From Ectobius pallidus (Eukaryota > Arthropoda > Insecta > Blattodea > Ectobiidae), in NCBI GenBank assembly GCA_964059195.1, contig CAXKWD010000002.1, forward strand, positions 52,168,923 to 52,232,922: a DNA stretch of 64,000 nucleotides, written 5' to 3'. The translations under genes were made by a program, and so were the position numbers. The notes under the pieces were generated by a model that saw only the letters and a list, made by a program, of their open reading frames with translations, searched no databases and was not told where the DNA came from. Position 1 is the stretch's first letter, and each line of letters starts with the position of its first letter. Below are positions 1 through 12,400 of this stretch, piece by piece.

Positions 1-949
1 AGTGGCCAAAAAGTGGAGCTGTCTGGTTCTTGCATTGGGTTCTTTTACTCTGATTAGTTGAAGATTAACATTAATGGATACATACTATTTTGATGAACCA
101 AAATAATCACACGATGACAGTAATTGGTCAGATACAGTATCGTACGAGTATAAAGATTTATTGCGTTGCTTTCTAGAGCAATAAACATCTACCTTTAATT
201 TTCTGTACATTATCAGTTCCTACAAATTCATATAAATAGCTGATTAAATATTAATAAAAATATTATATAAATAAATTTGTATTCTGCAACATCCCGCCTA
301 TTCCAGCACTTTTCAAATTGACACTGAAATCTTTACATCCAACAGCTATAAACTTTGTTTCCATATTGAGTCAAGTTCAGTAGTTCACTGTGGTGGCGAA
401 ATGATTAGGCTAACATGATTGCTTTGTACAGTACATTTAAAGCATTACTGCTTTAAATCCAGCTTAGGAAAAGAGACTGACCTGAAGTCATGACGAGTAG
501 ATAGTTTTAGTTTAAAAAATGTTGACGAAAGTGTGAGGGTTTTGGGTTAATGAGTTTTCCTTGCAGACCTGACAAACTAGGTTGATTGGAATTCTACTTT
601 TCTTAGCCTTATCCCATTTACAGTCCTTAAGTTGTCCTTATATTATGTGTCTGTTTAATTTGTCTACTAGATCTCTGGCGTAATCGAGTTCTCAGTAGGT
701 ATGGGACAGGCACAACAACAATGCATTACTTGTCGATACGAAAGATCAGTCTTAAATGTAGTGTGGAAGAGGTTTAACTGTAGAGATTCTTAAGATAATT
801 GGGTTTTAAGGTTCCGCAGAATTGTTACTTGGGTAAGTTTGATCCTGTTCAAAACAAAGGGGAGGAGAAATCACAGAGAGTTCGCGGAAAATTCACATCA
901 TGTGACAAAACGTGATTGGTTAATGTCATTAGCATGAGCCATTGCCAGG
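1..949. other. Gene-free AT-rich flank
   Basis: No convincing coding region, RNA gene or transposon terminus was found. The small minus-strand frame near 898-1161 overlaps the LINE that follows and resembles nothing recognisable. Confidence 0.5.
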
Positions 950-3685
950 GTGTGGCTTGCTAGTGGAGAAGTAGTGTTCGTAAATTCACTATGTTCAAAA
1001 TTTTGTAGACATTCCATTAAATGTGGAGGTGTGAGTATATTTATCAAAAGAAACTTACATTTCAGTGATATAGACACAAGTTCCTTCTGTAAAGAACAGG
1101 ATTTTGAGTGTTGTTCAGCCAGATTGAATTTTGACAATGATACATTTGTAATACTAGCCATTTACAGGGCACCATCAGGTAATTTCAATTATTTTGTAAA
1201 TCAGTTAGAAAGGGTTCTTAATTCACTGTATAGTACTAATGTAAATATTATCCTGTGTGGGGACTTTAATGTAGATTTCTCAATTGATAGTGAGAAGATC
1301 AGACTGATATCTTTATTGGGTAGCTATAATCTAGATTTCATAGTAAACTTTCCAACGAGAATTCAGAACGACTCCCAAACAACAATAGATAATATATTCA
1401 TAGATATAGAAAAACATTTTAATTTTAAAGTACTTCCAATATTAAATGGATTATCAGATCATGATGCACAAATGTTAGTGCTGAACAATATTAAAGTAAA
1501 TTCGAACAGTAAACATGCTCATAGTAATATGACTAGAGTGATGAATGACGATTCAATTTTAAATTTCAAACAAGATCTTGTGAATGAAAACTGGGAATCT
1601 ATGTTATCCTATGACAAAGTAGATAGTAAATTAAGTGAATTCCTAAACATAGTGTCACGACATTTTGAGGCAAATTTTCCAAAAAAGAAAACTGCTAATT
1701 TACCTAATTCAAGGAATAACACATGGTTAACTGCTGGTATTAAAATATCATGTGCAAACAAAAGAGAGCTCTACCTAAAATATAGAACTAGTAACAACCA
1801 AGCTCATAAGGAATACTATAAAAAGTATTGCAACATACTGAAGAAAGTAATCAAAGAAGCAAAAAGTAGGCATTTTTCACAAGTAATTAATAAATCAAAT
1901 AATAAAGTTAAGACTGTATGGAATATAATAAAAAACGAAACGGGGAGAACAAAGGGAAACAATGATTGTACATCATTAATATACCAAAACATAAAACTAG
2001 ACAATTTATCAGACATTACAAATGCTTTTAATAGTCACTTTATAAATATTGCAGAGAAATGTATTCCTATAAATAATATTAACATTAAGGCAGTAGACCT
2101 ACTAACAAAATCTACAGTTTGGAACCATAGATTTCAATTGAACCTGACTTCCCACATGGAAATTGAAAATATAATCAAGTCTCTCAAAAGTAAAAGCTCG
2201 TCTGGATGGGATGAGATAAGTAATAAGTTATTAAAAAGCTGCTCATCGGAACTCAGTAAACCTCTTAGTCACATATGCAATTGTTCATTAGAAAATGGAA
2301 TATTTCCAGAAAGACTTAAGCATGCTATTGTTAAGCCCCTCTTTAAAAAAGGTGACAAAAATCTACCATCAAATTACAGACCTATATCACTCTTAACCTC
2401 ATTTTCAAAAGTTTTTGAAAAAGTCATGTACAACCGCATAATACACTATCTTAATTTGAATGACATTCTTACTTCATCTCAGTTTGGATTTAGAAGTGGC
2501 ATGTCCACTGAGAATGCTACATTTCAACTTACTACAGAAATATTGGAAGCGTTAGATAAAAAGAAATATGCTCTGGGAATTTTCTGCGACTTAGCTAAAG
2601 CATTTGACTGTATAAATCATGAAATATTACTTCAAAAATTGGATCATTATGGGTTCGATAATTTAACACTTAAGTGGTTCAAATCATATCTTTCTGATAG
2701 AACTCAAAAGGTAATAATAAATGGAAATGAATCTAACCTAGGGATTGTTAAGAATGGGGTACCTCAGGGATCAATACTGGGACCTTTGCTCTTTTTAATT
2801 TTCATTAATGACTTGCCCTATAACTTAAGTGACGAATCAAAGGTATTGCTCTTCGCAGATGATACTAGTGTACTTGTAACAGGAACGTCACAAGAACATT
2901 TATCAAGAATAGCTACAAAGGCTTTTCACGAGTTAAACACATGGTTTCTAGCTAATAAAATGACACTTAATATTGATAAGACCCATTTTATACAATTTAG
3001 GACAAAAAACAGATGTATCTCAAATCTTGAAATTAATTATGGAACACAAATCATACAAGAAATTAGCAATGTAAAATTTTTAGGACTGCAAATTGACCAA
3101 AATCTTGACTGGAAAACACACATAGAAATGATAAGTCCAAAACTGAGTTCAGCATGCTTTGCTTTAAGAATTTTGAATAATATATTAAAACAGTATGCAT
3201 TACTTATGGTATATTTTGCATATTTTCACTCGGTAATGAGGTACGGGATAATTTTCTGGGGCAACTCTACCCATAGGGAGAAAATATTTAGATTTCAAAA
3301 GCGGGCAATAAGAATAATATGTGGAAAGAAAAAAAGGGAATCTTGTAAACCGCTGTTTGAAAAATTAAGAGTCCTCACTCTTACAGGGGAGTATATATAC
3401 TCTGTTATGTGTTTTGTAGTGAATAATATTGATAAATTTCAAACTAATTTTAGTGTACATGGACGTACTACCAGAAACATGAATGATCTACGCAGACCAA
3501 ATAACTCGTTAAAACTCTTTCAGAAGGGTGCGTATTATTCTGCAGTACAGATATATAACAAGCTTCCAAACAACATTAAATTATTATGTATTCAAAGAAA
3601 GATCAAACCTTTCAAAACAGCTGTCAAGGAATTTTTAATAACTCACACCTTCTACAATTTGGAGGAATATTTCCAGCTTGGATAA
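950..3685 (+). CDS. Non-LTR retrotransposon ORF2 (endonuclease plus reverse transcriptase), 5'-truncated
   Basis: About 910 codons without an internal stop. The N-terminal third is the distal part of an apurinic/apyrimidinic-type endonuclease: GDFNVDF, then TTIDNIFID, then SDHDAQ. The middle is a reverse transcriptase with YRPISLL, FGFRSGMST, the CDLAKAFDCINH block, GVPQGSILGPLLF and the catalytic FADD box. The C-terminal part is the thumb and tail found in jockey/CR1-like elements. The first endonuclease strands are missing, and an in-frame stop lies just upstream (935-937), so the copy is truncated at about 950. The apparent first codon is GTG and is not a real start. The protein would nick target DNA and reverse-transcribe its own RNA. 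Clade assignment (CR1/L2 versus jockey) is uncertain. Confidence 0.93.
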   Translation: MWLASGEVVFVNSLCSKFCRHSIKCGGVSIFIKRNLHFSDIDTSSFCKEQDFECCSARLNFDNDTFVILAIYRAPSGNFNYFVNQLERVLNSLYSTNVNIILCGDFNVDFSIDSEKIRLISLLGSYNLDFIVNFPTRIQNDSQTTIDNIFIDIEKHFNFKVLPILNGLSDHDAQMLVLNNIKVNSNSKHAHSNMTRVMNDDSILNFKQDLVNENWESMLSYDKVDSKLSEFLNIVSRHFEANFPKKKTANLPNSRNNTWLTAGIKISCANKRELYLKYRTSNNQAHKEYYKKYCNILKKVIKEAKSRHFSQVINKSNNKVKTVWNIIKNETGRTKGNNDCTSLIYQNIKLDNLSDITNAFNSHFINIAEKCIPINNINIKAVDLLTKSTVWNHRFQLNLTSHMEIENIIKSLKSKSSSGWDEISNKLLKSCSSELSKPLSHICNCSLENGIFPERLKHAIVKPLFKKGDKNLPSNYRPISLLTSFSKVFEKVMYNRIIHYLNLNDILTSSQFGFRSGMSTENATFQLTTEILEALDKKKYALGIFCDLAKAFDCINHEILLQKLDHYGFDNLTLKWFKSYLSDRTQKVIINGNESNLGIVKNGVPQGSILGPLLFLIFINDLPYNLSDESKVLLFADDTSVLVTGTSQEHLSRIATKAFHELNTWFLANKMTLNIDKTHFIQFRTKNRCISNLEINYGTQIIQEISNVKFLGLQIDQNLDWKTHIEMISPKLSSACFALRILNNILKQYALLMVYFAYFHSVMRYGIIFWGNSTHREKIFRFQKRAIRIICGKKKRESCKPLFEKLRVLTLTGEYIYSVMCFVVNNIDKFQTNFSVHGRTTRNMNDLRRPNNSLKLFQKGAYYSAVQIYNKLPNNIKLLCIQRKIKPFKTAVKEFLITHTFYNLEEYFQLG

Positions 3686-3830
3686 ATTTGGCAGCTTGCA
3701 GTTTATGTAGACCTATATTATTGTTATAACATGCATGTATTTTTTGATCTGACGTGTTCTATATCCTTGAGCCCCGCTCAACACAGGATCTACAGGACGA
3801 GATATCTACATCTACATCTACATCTACATG
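3686..3830 (+). mobile_element. LINE 3' untranslated end with hexamer tail
   Basis: The short 3' region after the stop ends at about 3807-3830 in a run of ATCTAC units. Short tandem-repeat tails of this kind are seen at the 3' ends of CR1/L2-type LINEs, in place of a poly(A) tail. I could not find a target-site duplication linking this end to the 5' junction near 950. Confidence 0.75.
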
Positions 3831-4548
3831 TAACAACAATAACATTTACACTTGAAATAACAAACTCTCACTGGCATCGTCATCATTATAGTATATCAAT
3901 TAGCAAACGAAACAAAGGATTCATTGTTCACGACGACCCTGCGGGTGAGTTATGAGAATAAACAAACTACCATTACCACGGTGATGACATGCGTTCTCAC
4001 GTGCGGACTATGACAGCCACGCCTCTTTGTTTTGGACAGGATCATTCTTACTTGGGATATAATATAGCAGAACTGCATACGGTTGCATAATGAGCACACT
4101 GAGATATGAGTATGGACTGCGTTCAGGAGATTACATGAGATCATCTACTGCAGCTTAAGCTAACTTGAAACCGTTCGTCTGAACTTGCTGATAATTAGTT
4201 CCGAGCATTTCCCATGTCCGTTGTGTGCACTGATAACTAACTTATCATACTTTTTGTAGTGGGAGTACTTCCCCGGAGAGGAAAGGAATCAAGAATCAGA
4301 AGAACAAAGGCATATGGTACTTGTTCATCAACTTGTAAATCCTATTCCCTCTACAGTCACATTAAAGCTGAGCTATTTTCACAGATATTTCCTCAAATTA
4401 ATAATATTACATTATTACAATTTACAAAACATTTATACAAACTAATTAATAACCTACTAAGTGTACTAAAAATATAAATTAAATTTGAAAATTAAAGTGG
4501 AATTTAATTAGGAATTACATTTGATACAGATGCAGAAATAAAACAAAA
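3831..4548. other. Gene-free stretch
   Basis: No gene, transposon end or structured repeat recognised. Short open frames here have non-ATG starts and no recognisable content. Confidence 0.4.
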
Positions 4549-5180
4549 TAAAATAAAATAGATGTGAAACCAGCTGCTCAACGAAAATTTATTTTATAAT
4601 TTACCGCCTAAGCCTTTCGGTGCTCTTGCATTTCCCCCCCCCCTTTTTCTGCTGGTTTGGAGTTCCAACAATTAAAATCAAAACTGCATTTTGTCACATT
4701 AAAAAAAAAAAGATAATATACACAAAAGTTCACAAAAGCACTGTCACCGAATTTTCTTCTGTGGCCTCAGTGACAGTACTTTTGTGAGATTTTGTGAATT
4801 CTATCTTATTTTTTATAAATGTGACAAAATTCAGTTTTGTATGCCATGTGTGTGTGTGTGTGTTTTGTATGAAGCGTCGCTTTGCCCTGAATTTTTGGTT
4901 TTGTAATTTCCAGTGGTCACTATTTTCTGTTGCTGTGCTGAGCTGTGCTGGAGCACGAGCTTTTGCCCATTTGGGCATCAGTAATGAATGTATGTAATAT
5001 GTTTTACGAAGGTAAATAAATATAAATAAATAAATAAATATAAATAAATAAAAATGTTGGCACTCAAAATCAGCAAAAAAGATGCCCTGAAGATGGTGCA
5101 AGCACACCGAAAGGCCTAGACTGCGAATTATAAAATACATTTTCGTTGAGCAGCTGGTGTCACATCTATTTTGTTTCATT
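4549..5180. mobile_element. Foldback element with nested inverted repeats
   Basis: The outer arms, about 4550-4631 and 5097-5180, are inverted copies roughly 80 bp long; both carry the core CAGCTGCTCAACGAAAAT. Inside lies a second inverted repeat (about 4676-4750 against 4768-4845) around a short loop. The right half also carries a (GT)n tract near 4849 and a TAAA-rich stretch at 5016-5052. The right arm begins with a hammerhead-like motif (see 5087-5125). No protein was recognised; the minus-strand frame across it is low complexity. This is a non-autonomous element, possibly linked to Penelope-like elements, which often form inverted terminal copies. Confidence 0.7.
5087..5125 (+). ncRNA. 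Degenerate hammerhead-ribozyme-like motif
   Basis: CTGAAGA (5087-5093) fits the CUGANGA core and GAAA lies at 5109-5112. The 15 nt between can pair as GGTG (5095-5098) with CACC (5105-5108). The expected NUH cleavage triplet after a short stem III is not clear, because GAC appears where GUC would be. It is probably inactive or only hammerhead-derived. Confidence 0.35.
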
Positions 5181-6180
5181 GATAGAGCTCAACAGTATCT
5201 GACATGTATTTTAATAACCGATGCAGAAGTATAACTTAAATTTAAGCTAATGATAATACAGTGCCTTGCAGCTGAGCATAGCTCATATTCAGAAATAACG
5301 TTTCAGAGTACACAAGACAAATTTCCAAAAAAGTAATACAATAATAAATATAAAAGAAACTTTTTTTTATAAATTGCTAATAAATTAATAATAGATTATC
5401 TAGATATGTAAGAAATATGAAAAGATAAAAATCTAGCGTTTTTATCATACTGTAACATATTATTGTTTTTATTCTTGAAGAACGTTCTGATCACAATAAA
5501 CAGACAGTAAAACAAACCATAGTATTTTGGTTTGAAAAGAGGTATAGGCCTACGCTTTTAAAACCCTATCATAATTCACAATTAAAATTTAACATAACAT
5601 ATTTTCTTATTACTTTTCGGAACATAAACGTTAAATAAGGGCAAAAGAAGCACTTTCTATGCTATAGTTAGACATTCTGTTAGTGTATGTATATAAGGAA
5701 CCCCACGTAGGGGGGAGAGGCGGGTTGGGAACGACACGTAGGCCATACTGTTAGTGTATGACGAACTTTGAGCATGATAAGGCAGTATTGTGAAACTGAA
5801 GTTTAGAGCATGAAAATGTTCCTTATCTTTGGAAATCAACTACCCTACACTTTTTGAAAAATAAAGTTTCAAAGGTCTCACTCATGATGACGTCACTTTT
5901 TGAGCTTGAGTTTTTTTTTTTTTTTTGTTTTTTTTTTTTTTAAGTGGGGGTGATCATAATTTTGTGCTGAAGATAAATCCATTCATAACAGAAAATTTAT
6001 TTTTCCGACTTATGTTTGGGTTTCCCTGGGGCAGGGTCACAGTTATTTTCCCTGAACGGAATTGCAAAATCTTCCACGGGTGACTACACGAGACTTGAGT
6101 CATTCTTGAGCAGAGCTGCACATTCGCGATAAGGGCTTGCGGGATGCTGGGAAAGTAGCCTGCAGATTTCAGTGTCCAAG
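5181..6180. promoter_or_regulatory. Upstream flank of the Nimrod-like gene
   Basis: No gene seen. It holds a poly(T) tract at about 5911-5942 and a 13-bp direct repeat, CTGTTAGTGTATG, near 5679 and 5748. Immediately before the start codon is a pyrimidine-poor tract ending in TTTCAG (6167-6172). This could be a weak splice acceptor after an unseen 5' UTR exon, or an arthropod initiator-like TCAGT. No clear TATA box was found. Confidence 0.3.
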
Positions 6181-6438
6181 ATGCAGGCGCGCGAGGTGAT
6201 TGTGGTTCTGGTGATACTGATAGCGGTGGTTCATGGTGCCATCGACCAGCCTGAGAATAATGCCACTGTACAAGCTGCTGGATTTGGAAGTAACCTGGTT
6301 TCAGGGATCAATCGCCTGGTGGGGAAGATAACCGGCAAGAACTCTGCTGCTAATGCAACTGGCAATGTGACACTGTCCAACAATACTGCTGTCTATCCTC
6401 CCGGAGTCATATGTCCACCACCCAGACCTGGAGTAGCG
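6181..6438 (+). CDS. Nimrod-like exon 1: signal peptide and glycosylated linker
   Basis: It starts at ATG 6181. A GTG nine bases upstream is in frame but not needed. Residues 1-19 are a signal peptide with core VIVVLVILIAVV. Several N-x-S/T sites follow, then a PP-rich end. The donor is GTAAGC at 6439, phase 0. Confidence 0.85.
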
Positions 6439-9400
6439 GTAAGCTATAGGATGTGCATATAATGTTTATATAAAACGGGATATTTTATTTTTAAATGATT
6501 AATTAATTTATTTATTTATAAAAACCTGGGACAATTAAGGGGAAAAAGGGAACAAAAATTTCATTCACAAAATTTAGGGAATTTTTACAATTTACCTTTA
6601 TTTCACGCACACAAATTATCCCAAATGACTTGTTAAATTTCTTCTGCAGATTGGTGTAGATAATTTATTTCACAGAAATAGATGCCTCATTGTCACTGTA
6701 CTTTTCACTTTTATATATTCTATCAAGAAGTCAGCACATATTACTCTATTAAAGCATACTTTGACAATGAGCAAGACCTATTGTACCTTTAATTAATGTA
6801 GCGTGGAACATAGTGGCCAATCACAATCACAAAAAAGCGGAACATTTGAGTGCCCTCAATAAAACTTTCGGGACAGATGGGCATTTTGTCAAAAAATGGG
6901 ACTGTCCCGAGAAAAACGGAACGGACACCCTAGGTCAGAGCTCATTACCTTAGGTAGGTCTCGGACACGTTGTTAAGTTATGTCAACACCAGAAAGTTCT
7001 CATTTGTACTAAAGACTAAATCAGAATAGATCAGGTACAAGTTTCAGTCCAAGAGACGTCGATTACCTAAATTACTCAGGCAGGAAATCGCGGATCTCTC
7101 TCTGGATTCTGAACCACCCCTAATCTTGAAGACTGCATCATTTCAGCCATCAATCATGAAATCGTCATATAAACAGACACTTATTTCGTTATGTGTATTG
7201 GTGTGTGGGTGTGAAGTCAGTTACCACGGTCTCAATAGTTTTATTTCCTATTGAATAATGTTATTGAATAAACATATTGAATGAGCATTGTTGCAGACAC
7301 ATCGTCAGCTGGACATGGGACAGAATGAAGTAAATGATAGGAAACACATATCTGCTGAATGTTACGTTCTGTATTTATCTAATTTACTGTGCGCATTACC
7401 AAGCTATCTGAAGTAAGAATAATTGTTTCTGACAGTTTACATAAGAATCGGTGGCATCACCCATCACTAATGATGGCACATGGAAACCAATTTAAGGCTT
7501 AAATTACGGATATTATATTATTTATAGTAAACATTTAGAAGGGGGAAAGTTTTTCTTTTTCTACATGACGTATTATTTCCTAGTACCTAATGCCCATGTT
7601 TGAGGTGTAAAGAGAAATGTTACACATTGTTAAAAATAACAGCCGTTGATTTTCGGTCAACGTAGTTCATAATACCATACTCAAAATTGGATTGAGATAT
7701 CAACTCAAAACTTCTAAAAACTTTGGTTTGATCATTTTTCACAAAAATGACGCAGTTTTTTTCTCTAATTTTAAGTAGTTGCATAGATATGATTTTTAAA
7801 AAATTTTAACATAATTTGTAATAAATGATTATATTTTGTAAACTGTATGTTTAAAGAGAAAAATCCCTTCTTATTTTTGTAGCTTTATAACACGAATGTG
7901 CTCTAGGTAGAAATATATTTTATTATTATTAGGTGAAGTAGAGACCAGAAATTATTTTTAAAATGTCGAACTGAAAGAAAAAAAACAGCATTGGAGTTTG
8001 CAATTGAAATCTTATCTTATTAACACATTTAGCATGATAAATCATTCTTTGCAGCAAAATATTTTTTTCCCCAAGATGTTTAATGTTATTCCTTGGCCTC
8101 GTGCCATTTTCTTCGTATCCTCTCTTATCTTCAAGCAGTATAATAAATTGATCACCCATGGGGATTAAATTTTGTAAATAAATAAAATAATATAATATTT
8201 CATAAATAAGCAGCTCCCTACCTTTCATTGGCTGACGTATATTTGTCTCCATTCCACAGCATAACCTGCAAAAAATCCCAACAAATTATTACAATAAAAA
8301 AAAATAATCTCATGTGTATTACATAACTTTCTCTGCCAAATCTTACGTCTTAGTATAATATAAATATATTATGTGTGACATTCTGTTTATGTAAATTGGC
8401 TGCAAAAATGAAAATAATATAATTACCACATCGCATCCCCGAAGGATACACAACCCAAATACAATCTGATTAATTTCGACGGTCGTCACCAATCTCACAT
8501 AACTTTCTTTACTCTAAGCATGGGCAAATACACCTTTCTCACTTCACATTCTGATATACAAAAAGAAGCCATATTGCAAAGAGCGCATATTCAGTTGTTT
8601 CAATCTGCTGCAAAACTTTATTGTTCACCAGGCTAGATTGAGTTTCTACAAACAGTTGATGTCTTATAACTACCCTTCAGAGAATTTTTACGAAAAAGTG
8701 TTTCAAATAAAAGTTTTATCTCTTAGTATAAGCACCTCATGTACAAAATTTAAACAAAATATTGTTAGAGCAGTTTTCGAGAAAATCTAAAAATACAAAA
8801 TCTTAATGTAAATGCAATGTTAATGTAAAAAGGCATTAAAAGTAGGAGAAAGTCGTCACCAATTTCCGTGTCACAACCCAGAAAGTATCTAACCCAAATA
8901 CAAAAATTTGTTTTCTATGACTTTGCGTTCTGTTCACAGACACAAACAGAGATGTTTCAGAAAATAGTATTTTTGGATTCAGGGACCACAAAACGTGTAA
9001 ATATGTTAAAATCTCGATTTCAAATGTCGGGGTTGGGGTCAATACTTCCTCTACCTATAGTGCCTATGGTACAGGCAGAGGAAATGAAAATGGAAAAGTA
9101 GCATGGACAAAGTACTCCAATTAAACTGTATGTTTGAGTGTCCATTCTTGATTGCTTTAACAAATTATGCAGAACACCTACTTGACACAAACCACAATTA
9201 CACTAACATAGACACGAACATGGAAATTCTCCACACACTCCACAAAAGTCGCAAACTAAACACAATAGAACAACTAGAAATATATAAACACACAAAAAAT
9301 CACCCCACATCTATACTGAATGACCAACTACACTTCAAATCACACACACTTTTTGACACGATACCTGACATTCAAACACCGCCAAATACTCCCACTCCCA

Positions 9401-12400
9401 CCTCAAGACCAACGCAACACCCACACCACCTAGTTGTACAACACAGGCACCCACCAGTAGCAGTTCAAAAACCGCTGATGATGCACTAAAATAGTGCGAA
9501 ACGGCCGTCCGGATTACCAAAGGTAAATCTAAGTTTGCTTGTCAAGTGAAAATTTCCCCAATTAAACGTTGCTTTGTTTTGTATTGTAGGTGGCCAGTGC
9601 CAATTCCAGAAGTATGGTGAATGTAATGTCCAGAGTGATCTCTGCACTGAACCAATCCCAAGCAGGTCAGAACCAGACAGGAGTTTGTGGCACTGAACAA
9701 GTTCCGTAAGTTTCCACCTAAGTAATCTAATGTACCGTAATCATATTAACAGCTCAGTGATTCTAGATTTACTAAAACCAAATTATGTGGCTTTCTACAT
9801 GTAGGGATACAATCTGCCATCTGACTACTTTATCATCTACCTTCATCTTATGGATGGCAGATGGCAGGATTGGGCTGGCAATATTAACAGTCTAATTCTC
9901 ACAGCCGTTAATTATGGCTTTCTTTCCGGTGCCTCTGGCTTACCAGTTTTCCTCATGAGGTGGAGTATTGTATCCTATTTCAGATCTCCATACCTCAGAA
10001 AATTTGCATAGACACTGGGACCGAACCTCTGTGCCTATGTATCCCTAAAGGCTATATCAACTACCAGATCATACAGAAGGTCGATTCTAAGTTCATTAGA
10101 CCAATAGGTTTATGGCAATATGAACCTAGCTTTTGTAACCTTACAAGCTAAGCAACTTCCAGCAAAAATTGTGTTCAGTTATTTGTGTTATATTCATAGA
10201 CGGGACTATGGGGTGTACTCAGGCATACCCGTATGGTCCTCTTTTCTAAACCAAAATTAAGCCTTAAAGTAATCGTACGCTTTCGAAGAAAAGAATGGTT
10301 GGCAATGCATGTGGTAAACAGGATCAATTTATCACTATCACCACAGCTCAAAGGTTGGCAGTCAAGACAAAACGAATCACTGGTCAGCACGTTCGACAAA
10401 TGAGAAGACTTTTGATTCACAGATGTTTAGATTCATTTCTTCATCGCTTTCATAATTGATTCACAAAGTAATATATTCATTTCTTGAATGAGTCATAATT
10501 CATTTCTTGAATGAGTCATAATTCATTTGCTCAGAACAGTGATTTGTTCAATATGAATGACTCGTTCACGATTAATTTATCTTTAGTGTCAAAATTATTG
10601 TAAAAGTAAGAAATGGTTTCTTTCTGCATTGTGATGTTAAATTAATAATTACATTCCAAGAAAACGGATTGTTTGGTAGTAAAACTGGGTAAAAGGTCTA
10701 AGGAAAAAGTCCCCATTTCCCCCACCAACTCTTCTTCTTAGGTTTATATTGGCACACCCTAATAAGTAGTTCTAGTTACGACTATGTTTATATTAGAGAT
10801 TGTTCTAAGATTGTACTCATACCAGTTTTACACTGGCATACAATGGCAATCCTAGCATCTGTAAAAAAGATATACATATGTGCAAGCTGGTGTAAATGAT
10901 GTAAAAAATTCTAACATGAAGAAAACTTGACTAATTTCATTATTTTTGCAGGATCACTTTAGCCCCTGGAAATGCTACATCTAATACAGGAACAACTCCA
11001 AGCAGTCAGAATACTCCTGTAAGTGACTGAATTATCAATTTGTTTCTAATTCATTTTTAAAATTCTATAAAGCAAGATGTTCATAATCAACCTTATGATT
11101 TTCTCCTGCAGCATTTTCAGAGTTCTGTGCCTATTATTATTACTGGAATTCCATTTGTAATTTACTGTGGAGTCCTATTACTGCTCTCAGTTGTCTATCT
11201 GTTCTTATGCCAGTCCATTCATAAACAATATATCTGAGTAATGTAAGATCTGAGTGTTCCAACTATAAATGTTACATGTCTAAAATTTTGCAAAAAAATT
11301 AGGTTTGTTCCAACCACATTCAGAATCCATCATCAAATGCCTATGCATGGACACATTGTCAATTCGTTGCCAAACTGCCACAACCAATGATTCTAACCTA
11401 CTGTTCCTAATGTTCCTGTGAGCTTTCCCGACAGGCAGCAGATTGTAGCATGAATTATTAACCAGATTCATGCATGGTAAGCATATTAGCAAATATTACC
11501 TATGTCATGCCATTCCTCGTTGAGCCTGAGATGTTTATATTACCACAAGTGATAATGAAAATGGAATTTGCTTTATTTTATAAGTTTTGGCTTTGATCAC
11601 AAAATGGACAAGGAATATGACAAAGAAATTGACTAAATTAACTGAATGAATGTTTGTGGAAGGATGAAATAGCAGGGTATTACAAGCAAAACAAAGACAG
11701 AATGCTTTGAAATAAATTAATAGTGTGCATATCATGCCATCACATAAAATTTAAAAAGATCCATAGCTTAAAATCCCAATTCACAAATGAAAGAAACGAA
11801 ATGGGAAAAACAAACTCAGGGAGCAAATCAAAAGACATATATAAAACAAAGTGGGAGTTCTTTGATGCCCTGCAGTTCATGCTATTCCACATCAAAACGG
11901 ATATGACACAGTTGCAAGTGTGTAAAATTGTGCTAGGAAAAGTAGCCTGGTGTAAACATTAAATGCTACATTTTTTCAGGTAAGTCAATTCTGACGTTTC
12001 TCAATAAGCTGTGTATAAACAGTATGCACCATCTTTAACTGCAAAATAAAAAACTTGCACGGCATTTAAGTTGCATTATAGACAAATATCTTTTCTCTAG
12101 TCAGCCTCCATGAAGATGTTTTCATGTCAAAAAGCAATGACTAAACAAAATTTAACTCTGCTTCTAGACTCGCTTCAGAACAGAGAACTTCTGCTGCCGA
12201 GGCTACTTGAAGGATGCTTTGGGCAGGTGTGTGGCTCAGTGTGATGGAGGATGTGCCAATGGAGTTTGTGCAAGTCCCAATAACTGCACTTGTTATCCAG
12301 GATATACTCTGGATAAGAGTGGCAACTGCGTACTGGAGTGTCCCTGTGGTTGCCTTAATGGAGTCTGTACAGGTAAATTCAAATATCCTTATAATACTAA

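Noticed and set aside
950..952. GTG as the start of the LINE ORF
   Set aside because: Eukaryotic ORFs rarely start at GTG, and the endonuclease domain is clearly missing its N-terminal part; this is a truncation point, not a start.
6018..6028. NF-kB-like site GGGTTTCCCT upstream of the Nimrod-like gene
   Set aside because: One core position departs from the insect consensus and a single match in 1 kb is expected by chance.
7929..8252. 107-codon minus-strand gene
   Set aside because: There are no domain features, no splice support and a low-complexity end; likely a chance frame in an intron.
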